This document shows, in pieces, positions 10,235-18,699 of a DNA stretch of 64,000 nt. The stretch covers positions 4,836,001 through 4,900,000 of the forward strand of contig NZ_CP030053.1 in assembly GCF_004114955.1 (NCBI RefSeq). Direction: 5' to 3'. Below the pieces are notes generated by a model that was not told the DNA's origin, ran no database searches, and saw only the letters and a program-made list of their open reading frames with translations. The first letter of the stretch is position 1. Every line of letters begins with the position of its first letter. A program made the position numbers and the translations under genes. This DNA is from Bradyrhizobium guangzhouense (lineage in GTDB: Bacteria; Pseudomonadota; Alphaproteobacteria; Rhizobiales; Xanthobacteraceae).

Positions 10235-10516
10235 TCATCGAAGCGGCTCGACCTTGGCGGCCATGTCGGGGGCGCGGCTCACCCGAAAGCTCGCATTGCT
10301 GCATCTGAGCACCCAAACCGCATGATCGGGCCTCGAGCGCGTGGCGTCCCTCGCTGCGCCGACCGCCTTGTCGCACGAAAAGCCCTGCGAGCGGATTTGC
10401 GCGGCGAGTATGCTCTGCACCGTCTCTTCGGCTGCTCGCGCCCGAACTCCGCCGATGACCATGGCAGCAGCAGCCAGCACGACGGCCGAAGGATAGATCG
10501 AACGACTAGGCTTCAT
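10235..10516 (-). CDS. Small secreted hypothetical protein
   Basis: A 93-residue protein beginning MKPSRSIYPS, with a signal peptide (hydrophobic to about residue 20, ARA-like cleavage) and a short mature domain containing two cysteines (GFSCDKA, VLRCSN) that could pair. The ATG at 10516 was preferred over upstream in-frame codons because GGAGAGG precedes it closely. It sits between the sulfatase and the DUF2721 gene. I do not recognise a family. Confidence 0.65.
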   Translation of the reverse strand: MKPSRSIYPSAVVLAAAAMVIGGVRARAAEETVQSILAAQIRSQGFSCDKAVGAARDATRSRPDHAVWVLRCSNASFRVSRAPDMAAKVEPLR

Positions 10517-10592
10517 GAACCTCTCCGATCCTGACATCATGCAAATCGAGCCGGAGGGAAGCCGATTGGCTACCCGCCGGTCTAACCCGGGA

Positions 10593-13277
10593 TTATTGCT
10601 GGACGCACTCCTGAATGAACTTGATCCGGTCCACGACACCGAGATCCTTCGCCTCCGCCTGCTTGCGGCAGCCCTCGCGTTTGTCGATCCGCAACTGGAT
10701 CTTGTCGACGAGACTCAGACCGACGGTTCCGACTTGTGGTTCGGCCGAAGCCGTCTTTCCGGCGTCGGCGGACGGACCGTCGCCGGCCGCCCGAGCCGCC
10801 TCCTGCAGGCGCTTGACGTCGTCCGGGCTTAGCTTCGGCCGGTCTATGTCGAGCGTGAGCTTGTTGATCTTGCCGGTGAAGGCAAACGGTGTCTGATAGT
10901 CGTTGTCGTCCACCGGCGTGCCGGTGTCGGAGCCGATGTCGAACGCTTCATCCCATTGCAGGATGAACGGCAGCGTGTGCTCCATCTTCTCCGTGGCCAC
11001 CGCCTTGCCGTCGACCTTCAGCGTGCCGGTGCCGCCCTGGCCGATGCCGGTATAATTGCCGAACATCATCGTGGCCGCACCAAGACCATCATACTTGAAG
11101 TCAAACTCGATCAGGTGCTTGCCAGGGGTCAGGTCAGGCCCCTCCCAACGCACGCGCTTCAGGTCGACGAGGTTCCATGTGAAGACGGGCTTGTTCTTGA
11201 GGACATAGAAGCCATAGCCCCCGAAACGTCCTCCCTGCGTCACGAGCATGCCCTCGGCGCCGCCATCTGGAATATCGACGTCGACCTTGAAGATATAGGA
11301 GGCGTTGAGCAGGCTCGGCGCGTCGCCGTTGGGCGTTCCAGTCATCGGCCGGGTCCAGGCAAAGTTCGTGCGGCCCGCACTCAGGCTGGGACGCGGAGTA
11401 ATCATACGCGACGCCACCGTCGAATCGAGCGGCAGCACCTGATATTTTTCCGCCTCCTTCCAGAACAGCGCCTGCAACTCCTTCAGCTTGTCCGGATATT
11501 TGGCGGCGACGTCCTCGGTCTGCGTCCAGTCGTTGCGCAGATCATAGAGCTCCCAAGGGTAGTCCTCGGGCTTCGGCAGCTTCGCGACCGTCACCCAGGG
11601 CGGCCTCAGGACTTTCGTGCTCGCGATCCAGCCGTCATTGTAGATTGCGCGATCGGCAAACATTTCGAAATATTGCGTTGTGTGCGTCGTTGGCGCATTC
11701 GCGTTCTTGGCATCGAACGTGTACATCATGCTGACACCCTCGATCGGGCTCTGCTTGATGCCGTCGACGATGACCGGCGCCCTGATCTGCGCGGCCTCGA
11801 GAATGGTCGGCACCACGTCGATGACGTGGTGGAACTGGTTGCGGATGCCGCCCTTGTCCTTGATGACCGCCGGCCACGAGACTGCCATGCCCTGGCGCGT
11901 GCCGCCGAAATGCGAGACGATCTGCTTGGTCCAAGAGAACGGCGTGTCGAATGCCCAGGCCCAGCCGATCGACATGTGGTTATAGGTCTTGTCAGTACCC
12001 CACACGTCGTAAAAATATTTGAGCTGATCCTCGACTGACGGGGTGACCTGGTTGAACATCGCCACTTCATTGGGCGTACCGGTCGGCTGGCCCTCCGCGC
12101 TCGTGCCGTTGTCGCCCTCGATGTAGATGACCAGGGTGTTGTCGAGCTTGCCAAGATCATCGATCGACTGGATCACGCGACCGATCTCGCTGTCGGCATA
12201 CGCCACATAGGCCGCGAACACGTCGGCCTGGCGGATGAAGAGCTTTTTCTCGTCGCCCGAGAGCTGGTCCCACTCCTTGATCAGGTCTTTCGGCCATGGG
12301 GTCATTTTCGCATTCTGCGGAATGACGCCGAGCCGCTTCTGGTTCTCGAAGATCGTGTCACGCAGCTTGTTCCAGCCCTGGTCGAACAGGTGCATGTCGC
12401 TGATCTTCTTCACCCACTCCGGTGTCGGATGATGTGGGGCATGCGTTGCACCGGGCGCGAACTTGATGAAGAACGGCGTGTCGGGCGACAGCGCATTCAT
12501 GCGGTTGACGTAGTCGATCGCTTCATCGGCCATCGCCGTCATCAGATTCCAGCCGGGCTTGCCGACATAGGGATGGATCGGCGTCGTATTGCGGACGAGG
12601 TTGCCCGGCTGCCACTGGTTGGTGTCGCCGCCCATGAAGCCGTAGAAATATTCGAAGCCCATGCCGGTCGGCCACTGGTCGAACGGGCCGGCCTGGCTCG
12701 CCTGATATTCGGGCGTGTTATGATTCTTGCCGAACCAGGCGGTGTGATATCCATTGTCGGTCAGGATCCGGCCGATCGTGGCCTTGTCCTTGGTGATAAT
12801 GCTGTCATAGCCGGGATAGCCGGTCGCCTGCTCGGCGATCACGCCATAGCCGACCGAGTGATGATTGCGTCCCGTGATCAGCGCAGCTCGCGTCGGCGAA
12901 CACAGCGCGGTGGAATGAAAATTGGTATAGCGCAGTCCATTTTGCGCAATTCGGTCGAGCGCAGGCGTCGGGATCACGCCGCCGAACGTGCTGGGCACAC
13001 CGTAGCCCGCGTCGTCAGTGATGATCAGGAGAACATTCGGCGCTCCTTTCGGAGGCACCACGCGAGCCGGCCAATACGGTTTCGAATCCCGAGCATCGCG
13101 CTCGATTTTCCCGCCGAATTTCTCCGGTGGCGGCGGAAGCTGATTGCCGGGAATGGTGATTGTCGCTGCCGGCGAACCGGGTGGCGGTGCGGTTTGTTGC
13201 GTCTGCTGTGCGAATGACGGCGCCGAAAAGGCAAGTGTCAACACAAATGCAGAGACGAAGGATCGGGCAGCGCTCAT
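10593..13277 (-). CDS. Arylsulfatase-type sulfatase, exported
   Basis: An 894-residue sulfatase. The signal peptide is residues 1-23. The N-terminal catalytic domain has the metal-binding ITDDAGYG (about 87-92) and the sulfatase signature LCSPTRAALITGR, with Cys126 as the residue converted to formylglycine. A C-terminal extension (from about 640) looks like the beta-sandwich seen in long alkyl/aryl sulfatases. It would hydrolyse a sulfate ester in the periplasm. The ATG at 13277 follows GGGAGG at a good distance; an in-frame ATG at 13307 does not. A FixK/FNR-like palindrome is centred 63 bp upstream. It heads the minus-strand group ending with the octaheme cytochrome. Confidence 0.92.
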   Translation of the reverse strand: MSAARSFVSAFVLTLAFSAPSFAQQTQQTAPPPGSPAATITIPGNQLPPPPEKFGGKIERDARDSKPYWPARVVPPKGAPNVLLIITDDAGYGVPSTFGGVIPTPALDRIAQNGLRYTNFHSTALCSPTRAALITGRNHHSVGYGVIAEQATGYPGYDSIITKDKATIGRILTDNGYHTAWFGKNHNTPEYQASQAGPFDQWPTGMGFEYFYGFMGGDTNQWQPGNLVRNTTPIHPYVGKPGWNLMTAMADEAIDYVNRMNALSPDTPFFIKFAPGATHAPHHPTPEWVKKISDMHLFDQGWNKLRDTIFENQKRLGVIPQNAKMTPWPKDLIKEWDQLSGDEKKLFIRQADVFAAYVAYADSEIGRVIQSIDDLGKLDNTLVIYIEGDNGTSAEGQPTGTPNEVAMFNQVTPSVEDQLKYFYDVWGTDKTYNHMSIGWAWAFDTPFSWTKQIVSHFGGTRQGMAVSWPAVIKDKGGIRNQFHHVIDVVPTILEAAQIRAPVIVDGIKQSPIEGVSMMYTFDAKNANAPTTHTTQYFEMFADRAIYNDGWIASTKVLRPPWVTVAKLPKPEDYPWELYDLRNDWTQTEDVAAKYPDKLKELQALFWKEAEKYQVLPLDSTVASRMITPRPSLSAGRTNFAWTRPMTGTPNGDAPSLLNASYIFKVDVDIPDGGAEGMLVTQGGRFGGYGFYVLKNKPVFTWNLVDLKRVRWEGPDLTPGKHLIEFDFKYDGLGAATMMFGNYTGIGQGGTGTLKVDGKAVATEKMEHTLPFILQWDEAFDIGSDTGTPVDDNDYQTPFAFTGKINKLTLDIDRPKLSPDDVKRLQEAARAAGDGPSADAGKTASAEPQVGTVGLSLVDKIQLRIDKREGCRKQAEAKDLGVVDRIKFIQECVQQ

Positions 13278-13333
13278 TGCAATTCCTCCCTTCAAATGAA
13301 GGGTCATGATCTGCTCGCGGCATCGAAAAGGGG

Positions 13334-13347
13334 TTGATATAAATCAA
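13334..13347. promoter_or_regulatory. FixK/FNR-type box upstream of sulfatase
   Basis: TTGATATAAATCAA, a perfect TTGAT-N4-ATCAA palindrome. If an activator bound at -41.5, transcription of the minus-strand sulfatase would start near 13299, leaving a 22-nt leader that includes its RBS. This spacing is the classic class II arrangement. The divergent porin-like gene is 258 bp away on the other side. Confidence 0.65.
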
Positions 13348-13604
13348 CGCGTCAGATGGTGGCTTAAGTTCGCAGCGACTTTTCTACGCGACGTGATCGG
13401 ATGGAGTGCTTTGCCGAGAGAACCCGATCATCCTTTCCCTTCGGAGGTAAGATAGCGCTGCATTGTGCTTTGTTTGCTACATCTGATTGCCAAAATGTCC
13501 TGCTGCCCTAGGTCGCTATGGCCAGCGTCGACGCCTTCGTCATATCGTCAGTATCGTACTAGGCGCTCCCACTGAGCGAAGCTTATGGTTCGGGAGAAGT
13601 CATC

Positions 13605-14660
13605 ATGCGGATGATGAAGGCGTTTGCGGCCATTGCAATTGCGGCCGTCGCAGCAGTACCGACCAAGTCCTTGGCCGATGAAAGCGGTATCAGCTTCTGG
13701 ATTCCCGGCACATTCGGCAGCCTCGCTGGCACGCCTCAGCAGCCGGGCTGGACGGCCGCCGCGATCTACTATCACACCTCGGTATCCGCCGGCGCCGACG
13801 TAGCCCGCGCGCGAGAAATTCAGATCGGCCGCATCCCCGCAAATCTGACCGCGACGCTGAACGCAAACGTCAATGCAAATGTCGACCTTGGATTGTTGAA
13901 TGCGACTTACGTTTTTGCGACGCCGGTGCTGGGCGGTCAGGCCTCTACCAGCTTGATCGGCATCTACGGGGCGAATACCACCTCGCTCAATGGATTGGTC
14001 ACGGGCACACTGGCACTGCCGGGCGGCGCCTCGATTCCCTTCTCGCGCGCCGATTCCATCAGCGACTCCGTGACGGGTTTCGGCGACCTGATCCCACAAT
14101 TCGCGCTGCGATGGAACGCCGGTGTCAACAACTACATGACCTACATCACGGGCGATATTCCGGTCGGGGCTTACCAGTCGACCCGCCTCGCCAATATCGG
14201 GCTTGGGCATGGGACGATCGACGCCGGCGGCGGCTATACTTATTTCAATCCGCAGACGGGGCACGAATTGTCCGGCGTGCTCGGCTTCACCTATAATTTC
14301 AAGAACACCGACACGCAGTATCAGAGCGGCGTCGACATGCATTTCGACTGGGGCGCTTCGCAATTCCTGACCAAGCAGGTCCAGGTCGGTCTCGTCGGTT
14401 ATGTCTACAAGCAACTCGGCTGCGACAGCGGCTCCGGCGATCGCATCGGCTGCTTCCGCTCGCAGGTCGCGGCCGCCGGCCCGCAGGTCGGCTTCATTTT
14501 CCCGGTCGGCGACATGCAAGGCTATCTGAACCTGAAAGCTTACAAGGAGTTCGCCGCGGAAAACCGGCCCGAGGGCTGGAACGCCTGGGTGACCTTTGTC
14601 ATCTCGCCTGCAGCACCGCCCCCGGCGGTGACGCCGACAAAGCACATCATCACGAAGTGA
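13605..14660 (+). CDS. Outer-membrane transporter-like beta-barrel (SphA/phenol MetA type)
   Basis: A 351-residue protein with a signal peptide (cleavage near residue 25, SLA-DES) followed by alternating hydrophobic/aromatic stretches typical of a beta-barrel, with segments such as NYMTYITGDIPVGAY, YTYFNPQTGHELSGVLGFTYNF and YLNLKAYKEFAAENRPEGW. This pattern matches the COG4313 family of outer-membrane proteins found in aromatic-degradation clusters. It is divergent from the sulfatase, so entry or exit of a sulfated or aromatic substrate is plausible. The initial ATG has the weak upstream sequence GGGAGAAG; an internal ATG two codons on is possible. Confidence 0.75.
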   Translation: MRMMKAFAAIAIAAVAAVPTKSLADESGISFWIPGTFGSLAGTPQQPGWTAAAIYYHTSVSAGADVARAREIQIGRIPANLTATLNANVNANVDLGLLNATYVFATPVLGGQASTSLIGIYGANTTSLNGLVTGTLALPGGASIPFSRADSISDSVTGFGDLIPQFALRWNAGVNNYMTYITGDIPVGAYQSTRLANIGLGHGTIDAGGGYTYFNPQTGHELSGVLGFTYNFKNTDTQYQSGVDMHFDWGASQFLTKQVQVGLVGYVYKQLGCDSGSGDRIGCFRSQVAAAGPQVGFIFPVGDMQGYLNLKAYKEFAAENRPEGWNAWVTFVISPAAPPPAVTPTKHIITK

Positions 14661-14692
14661 CAGGCGCTTCATCGCCGGGCGCGCTCTGTCGG

Positions 14693-14706
14693 TTGATCTG
14701 AATCAA
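14693..14706. promoter_or_regulatory. FixK/FNR-type box upstream of small secreted proteins
   Basis: TTGATCTGAATCAA, a perfect TTGAT-N4-ATCAA palindrome located 33 bp after the barrel gene and about 120 bp upstream of the 80-residue gene at 14820. It is the second such box within 1.4 kb. Confidence 0.6.
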
Positions 14707-14819
14707 CGTCGATCCCGAGGAGCCGTGGCTCCCTGGACAGGACATACTGGTTGCAGCGTCCGGGCAGCGCGCGGGCACTGTCAAACGATCCGATCCCTGT
14801 TTGATCGTCGAGTACAGCC

Positions 14820-15062
14820 ATGACGAGCGTTCGCTTTCTTGCCGTGCTTGCTACCTTTCAAATTTGGCTCGCTCCGCCGGCCCATGCAGCGGACCATTAC
14901 GTTCGCCCAACCGGTGCAAGGGCTCAGGTGTTGGGTTCGCCGTCTCCTGCCTCTGCAGCCGCGCGCGGCTTCGTTTTGGGACAGGATCTGTTTGATCGTG
15001 CCAATCCAAACAATCTCAGGTCCGATTGGTCCCCACCGCCCGCGCAACCGGGGCAATTCTAG
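14820..15062 (+). CDS. Small secreted hypothetical protein (80 aa)
   Basis: This frame starts with a signal peptide (MTSVRFLAVLATF ... AHA, about 23 residues) and continues with a Pro/Ala-rich 57-residue mature part without cysteines. It lies downstream of a FixK/FNR-like box and 13 bp upstream of another small secreted protein. No family is recognised; the RBS is weak, so translation is likely but not certain. Confidence 0.5.
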   Translation: MTSVRFLAVLATFQIWLAPPAHAADHYVRPTGARAQVLGSPSPASAAARGFVLGQDLFDRANPNNLRSDWSPPPAQPGQF

Positions 15063-15075
15063 CAAGGAGACACAG

Positions 15076-15447
15076 ATGAACGGCGCCCTGCTTTCACTTG
15101 CACTGCTTGCGGGTTCAATGGTCATACCGGCTTCTGATCGCGTTCCCGAGCTGAAGGTCGAGGCGCTTTGCCAGGCGACGTCCGAAACGGACAAGTCGAT
15201 GGGACTGGCGTTGGCGCAAAGCTTTGCCGATTGCATGCGCGATGAAACGACAGCGCAGCAACAACTCGGCACGGTATGGTCGACGGCCAAGCCTACTGTC
15301 CGCGACGCCTGCGAAGGCGAGGCCATGGCAGGCGGAACCCAAAGCTATGTCGATTTGCTCACCTGCATCCAGATGACCGATACCGCAACTGCGCTGGCCT
15401 CGACGCCGCCGCTCAGAGGGGCCAGCAAGAACCGAAACAGGCAATAG
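15076..15447 (+). CDS. Small secreted cysteine-containing hypothetical protein
   Basis: A 123-residue product with a short hydrophobic N-terminus (MNGALLSLALLAGS) and four spaced cysteines in the mature part (ALCQ, FADCM, RDACEG, LLTCIQ), consistent with two disulfides in the periplasm. An AAGGAGACACAG RBS supports the ATG at 15076. It follows the 80-residue gene closely and precedes a hairpin terminator. Function unknown. Confidence 0.7.
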   Translation: MNGALLSLALLAGSMVIPASDRVPELKVEALCQATSETDKSMGLALAQSFADCMRDETTAQQQLGTVWSTAKPTVRDACEGEAMAGGTQSYVDLLTCIQMTDTATALASTPPLRGASKNRNRQ

Positions 15448-15531
15448 TGACGCGTGCGGGCCGCTCCTTGATCGGGCCGGAGCCGCGCCAGTCGCCTGGC
15501 ATGTCCGCCCGACGAAACGCAAGCCTGAAAG

Positions 15532-15555
15532 GCCGCCGGTTTCGGCGGCTTTTTT
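15532..15555 (+). terminator. Rho-independent terminator
   Basis: The stem GCCGCCG / CGGCGGC with loop GTTT is followed by six T residues. It separates the small secreted proteins from the MFS gene. Confidence 0.85.
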
Positions 15556-15666
15556 GTTGGACTCGGGGTCACTCTGCTCTACCCTTGGTTTCACCTTGAG
15601 CGGGACCAGCCCAGGCCAGGCCTTCGGCGTTTCCAGAGACTGCATCATCATCGAAGGGGTTTGGCC

Positions 15667-16944
15667 TTGCTTGCTGAGTTCATCGCACGACAGGCTGCGG
15701 CTCGAAACATCCACTACGGCTGGGTGATGGCTGCGCTGGGATTTCTCTATGGGCTGTTTGCGAGCTCGGCGCTCGGTGTACCCAGTGTCCTGATGCGAGA
15801 CATCGCGGCTGACCTCCACGTCAGCATGAGCGAGTTGTCTGCGTCGCAAGGACTTCGCTTTGCGCTATTCGGATTGGTGGCACCGTTCGCCGGCGGCATG
15901 ATGCTGCGATACGGCCCGCGGGTGATGCTGGCGGTCGCCGGCACGATGACCCTGGCGGGATTGCTGCTCACGGTCTTCATGACCAACCGGTTCGAAATGT
16001 GGCTGGGACTCGGGCTCATTCTCGGCATCGCGCCGGGGCTCACCGCCCTGCAGCTCGCCACGATCATTTCGGTGCGCTGGTTCACGACCCATCGTGGATT
16101 GGTCGTCGGTCTCCTGAACGGATCGGTCGCGACCGGCACATTGATCTTCGTGCCGATGGGCGCATGGATCACCGAGCATTGGGGCTGGCGCCTCGCGCTC
16201 GTTCCATCAGGACTTGGTCTTCTTCTCGCACTCATGCTTTTTCTGTTGCTCGGGAAGGACCGTCCCCAGGAATTGGGACTGGCGTCACTTGGCGAGACGG
16301 CAATGGCGCCGATCCCCGCGGTGCCGCGACGGAATTTTGTGGCGCTCAGCTTTCACGGCCTGCGCCTCGCGTCGACCCGCCCAGTGTTCTGGGTGTTGGC
16401 TCTGACGTTCCTGATCTGTGGCGTGTCCAGCTACGGGCTGACATCGACCCACTTCGTGCCCTTCTGCGGCGATCTCGGCTTGCCGGCCGTGACATCGGCA
16501 GGCCTGCTCGCCATGATCGGCGTGTTCGATCTGATCGGCACGGTGGGATCGGGATGGCTGTCCGATCGCTTCGACAACCGCTGGCTGCTCGCGATCTACT
16601 ACGGTTTCCGCGGGCTCTCTCTGATCTGGCTCGTGGAATCCAACGCGACGCTCGTGACGATGAGCGCGTTTGCGATGCTCTACGGGCTGGACTTCATCGC
16701 GACGGTTCCGCCGACGGTCAGATTGACGGTCGGTACGTTTGGACGGGAAATGGGGCCGGTGGTGTTCGGTTGGATCTTTGCCGCTCACCAGCTCGGCGTC
16801 GGCCTGATGGCATTTGCCGCGGGCGTCAGCAGAGACGCGCTCGGGACTTATGTGCCGGCCTTTCTTTTCGCCGGACTTCTGTGCCTGCTGGCCGCCGCGG
16901 CCTTTGCGCTGGTGAAGCGTCCGGCGGTTCCGGCTCCAGCTTGA
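15667..16944 (+). CDS. MFS transporter, monocarboxylate-like
   Basis: About 425 residues with twelve predicted membrane segments and an MFS loop motif after segment 2 (MMLRYGPRVMLA) and again in the second half (GWLSDRFDNRWLLAIYYG). The family moves small organic acids by proton symport or antiport. No ATG is available upstream of the first segment. A TTG at 15667 sits seven bases after AAGGGG, and a TTG at 15661 is too close to it, so I prefer 15667. It is convergent with the hydrolase gene; substrate unknown. Confidence 0.85.
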   Translation: MLAEFIARQAAARNIHYGWVMAALGFLYGLFASSALGVPSVLMRDIAADLHVSMSELSASQGLRFALFGLVAPFAGGMMLRYGPRVMLAVAGTMTLAGLLLTVFMTNRFEMWLGLGLILGIAPGLTALQLATIISVRWFTTHRGLVVGLLNGSVATGTLIFVPMGAWITEHWGWRLALVPSGLGLLLALMLFLLLGKDRPQELGLASLGETAMAPIPAVPRRNFVALSFHGLRLASTRPVFWVLALTFLICGVSSYGLTSTHFVPFCGDLGLPAVTSAGLLAMIGVFDLIGTVGSGWLSDRFDNRWLLAIYYGFRGLSLIWLVESNATLVTMSAFAMLYGLDFIATVPPTVRLTVGTFGREMGPVVFGWIFAAHQLGVGLMAFAAGVSRDALGTYVPAFLFAGLLCLLAAAAFALVKRPAVPAPA

Positions 16945-16980
16945 CGGGCCTCGAGCGCGTCAGCCCTACACCTACTGCTC

Positions 16981-17021
16981 GCTACCGGGAAAAGAAGACT
17001 TCTTTTTCGTCGCCCAGTAGC
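16981..17021. terminator. Possible bidirectional terminator
   Basis: A long interrupted hairpin: outer stem GCTAC / GTAGC with GGG / CCC, and an inner AAAAGA / TCTTTT arm. It lies between the convergent MFS and hydrolase genes and is A/T-rich in both directions. Confidence 0.4.
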
Positions 17022-17046
17022 GGCCTGATGTCCCTCTTGGCTCCTT

Positions 17047-17946
17047 CTAGTGGCTGGCGATGAAGGAAAGCACGGCCTCGTCGTAGGCTTGAGGGGCTTC
17101 ACCCGGCACCGTGTGGGATGAGCCGGCAATCTCCACCCGAGTTCGCCGAGGCAGGCATCGCACCAATTCGTCGACGATGCGATGGAAGAATTCCGGACTG
17201 CGATCGCCGTTGGTCACGAGCGTCGGTGCCGAGATGCGCTTCGCCATGTCGCAGGTAAACACCGGGCGCGGGCGGGTCGTTATTGCATCCGCAACGGCCG
17301 ACAACGCGTTGTCCGCCATCATCTTGCGCTCGCTCTCGGACCGCCGATCGTAGGTGCCGGGTCCGCCGATGGCTTCGGCAAACAACCGCAGCCCTGCATT
17401 GAGATCGTCCTTTTCGAAGGCTTGCCGCGCAGGAGCAAACCTCGCACCCCATTGCTTCAGAACATCATCCCCGCCTGGAACTCCGGCGAGCAACGCCGCG
17501 GCAGGAGGCTCGTTGATGACGAGCGTTCGCACCGCCTCGGGATGGTTGGCGGCGAAGAACAGCGCAGCATGCGCGCCGGAGGAGTGGGCGACAATGTGCG
17601 CGCTCGTAATGCCAAGCGCGGCCAGCAAGGCGGCAAGGTCCTCGCCATGCAGGTCTGCGGCGCCGTCGGGCAGACCGTCCTTGCTCGTCGCATTCGGAAA
17701 ATGGTTCTGCCGGCTATAGGCGATGACCCGATGGGTTTTGGCGAACACCGCAAGATGCGAATTCCAGAAGCGGTAATCCTGAAGCCCACCGTGCACCAGA
17801 ACAACGGGATCGCCCTGCCCGGCCTCGACATAGGCGAATTGCTTTCCGTTGACGCTGGCCTGCTTGACGTCGGCGCCGACGGCCGGCGCCAAATTCAACA
17901 GACAGAGAACGAGGCCGGTCGTCAGGATCTTGACTTTGAAGTTCAT
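17047..17946 (-). CDS. Exported alpha/beta-hydrolase
   Basis: From the internal ATG at 17946 the product is 299 residues: a signal peptide (MNFKVKILTTGLVLCLLNLAPAVGA) followed by an alpha/beta-hydrolase fold. The HGG oxyanion loop, the nucleophile elbow AHSSGAHAA, an acid in NGDRSPEFF and the catalytic His in GSSHTVPGE are all present. GGGAGGG five bases upstream supports this start. The same frame continues upstream without a stop to 18174 and encodes a DUF1127 domain, so a longer form of 375 residues is also possible (see separate entry). Substrate unknown; probably a small ester or haloperoxidase-like chemistry. Confidence 0.85.
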   Translation of the reverse strand: MNFKVKILTTGLVLCLLNLAPAVGADVKQASVNGKQFAYVEAGQGDPVVLVHGGLQDYRFWNSHLAVFAKTHRVIAYSRQNHFPNATSKDGLPDGAADLHGEDLAALLAALGITSAHIVAHSSGAHAALFFAANHPEAVRTLVINEPPAAALLAGVPGGDDVLKQWGARFAPARQAFEKDDLNAGLRLFAEAIGGPGTYDRRSESERKMMADNALSAVADAITTRPRPVFTCDMAKRISAPTLVTNGDRSPEFFHRIVDELVRCLPRRTRVEIAGSSHTVPGEAPQAYDEAVLSFIASH

Positions 17947-18174
17947 GGTGCCCTCCCGCAGATCGGCAAAGCGGCCCGAGACGACGTAGTCGATCTCGCC
18001 GCGCGCGATGGCGATGTCCCGAAGCTCCCGGTCATCCAGGGCGCACAGATCCCTGCGCAGCCTCCCGCGCCTGCGCCACTGCAGAAAGTCGTCACGATAT
18101 CTTCCGAAGAGGCTGATGAGCCGGCTCGTTCGGGTCGTCGGGGAAAAGGCGGTTGTGCTGAAGGTCGTGGTCAT
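17947..18174 (-). CDS. DUF1127 domain fused in frame upstream of the hydrolase
   Basis: From an ATG at 18174, with GGAGG seven bases before it, 76 residues are encoded before the hydrolase ATG, with no stop between. Residues about 30-66 (WRRRGRLRRDLCALDDRELRDIAI) match the DUF1127 / YjiS-type arginine-rich domain of small regulatory proteins. Either the cell makes a DUF1127-hydrolase fusion with an internal signal sequence, or a DUF1127 stop codon has been lost and the hydrolase is translated separately. Confidence 0.65.
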
Positions 18175-18267
18175 TGCAGCGCCTCCTTGACGAAGTGGTT
18201 CGTCGTTTCGGAATTCGGCACGGCAGCAGCGCGAAAAAGTCCGGGCTTCGCGCGGATGAAACAGGCG

Positions 18268-18300
18268 TTGACGAGATAGTAACTGATATGTACTGTACTA
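18268..18300 (+). promoter_or_regulatory. Promoter and operator of the YtrA-type regulator
   Basis: TTGACG (18268-18273), a 17-bp spacer and TACTGT (18291-18296) form a good sigma-70 promoter. The start point would fall at about 18303-18305, at the ATG itself. GTACTGTAC (18290-18298) and the inverted repeat TAGTA-N14-TACTA (18277-18300) overlap the -10 and are operator candidates. Confidence 0.55.
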
Positions 18301-18304
18301 GTCA

Positions 18305-18694
18305 ATGCATACACTACTAGAATCGCTTCGTCTCGATAATTCGGGTGTTCCGATCTACATCCAGCTTCGGGACCAGATCCTGCGCAATCTCGGCGCGGGC
18401 GTCCTGGCTAGCGGCGACCAGATGCCGACGATGCGCGAAGTCGCAGTTGCCTTGAAGATCGACCTCAATACGGTCCGGCACGCCTACGACGAGTTGGAAC
18501 GAATGGGCGCCATCACCCTGGTTCGGGGCCGGGGTAGCTTTGTCGCGGCGCCTCCGCCCGCAACCAGCGTACGTGAACAAGCCAGGCAGATTGACGGTCT
18601 GGCAAAACAGACGCTCGCTACGGCCGCCGCCGCGGGCATCGATCCCGTTGCCCTGGCCGATCGGATAAAGGTCCTCGCAAGACAGAAGGAATAG
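18305..18694 (+). CDS. GntR-family regulator, YtrA subfamily
   Basis: A 129-residue protein with a winged helix-turn-helix (about 12-80: PIYIQLRDQILRNLGAGVLASGDQMPTMR, then LKIDLNTVRHAYDELERMG) and a short helical tail instead of a ligand domain, which defines the YtrA group. No RBS precedes the ATG, and the predicted transcript starts at or next to it, so the mRNA may be leaderless. The SPFH gene follows after 5 bp, so the two are probably one operon. The divergent DUF1127-hydrolase may share control. Confidence 0.9.
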   Translation: MHTLLESLRLDNSGVPIYIQLRDQILRNLGAGVLASGDQMPTMREVAVALKIDLNTVRHAYDELERMGAITLVRGRGSFVAAPPPATSVREQARQIDGLAKQTLATAAAAGIDPVALADRIKVLARQKE

Positions 18695-18699
18695 TCGTC

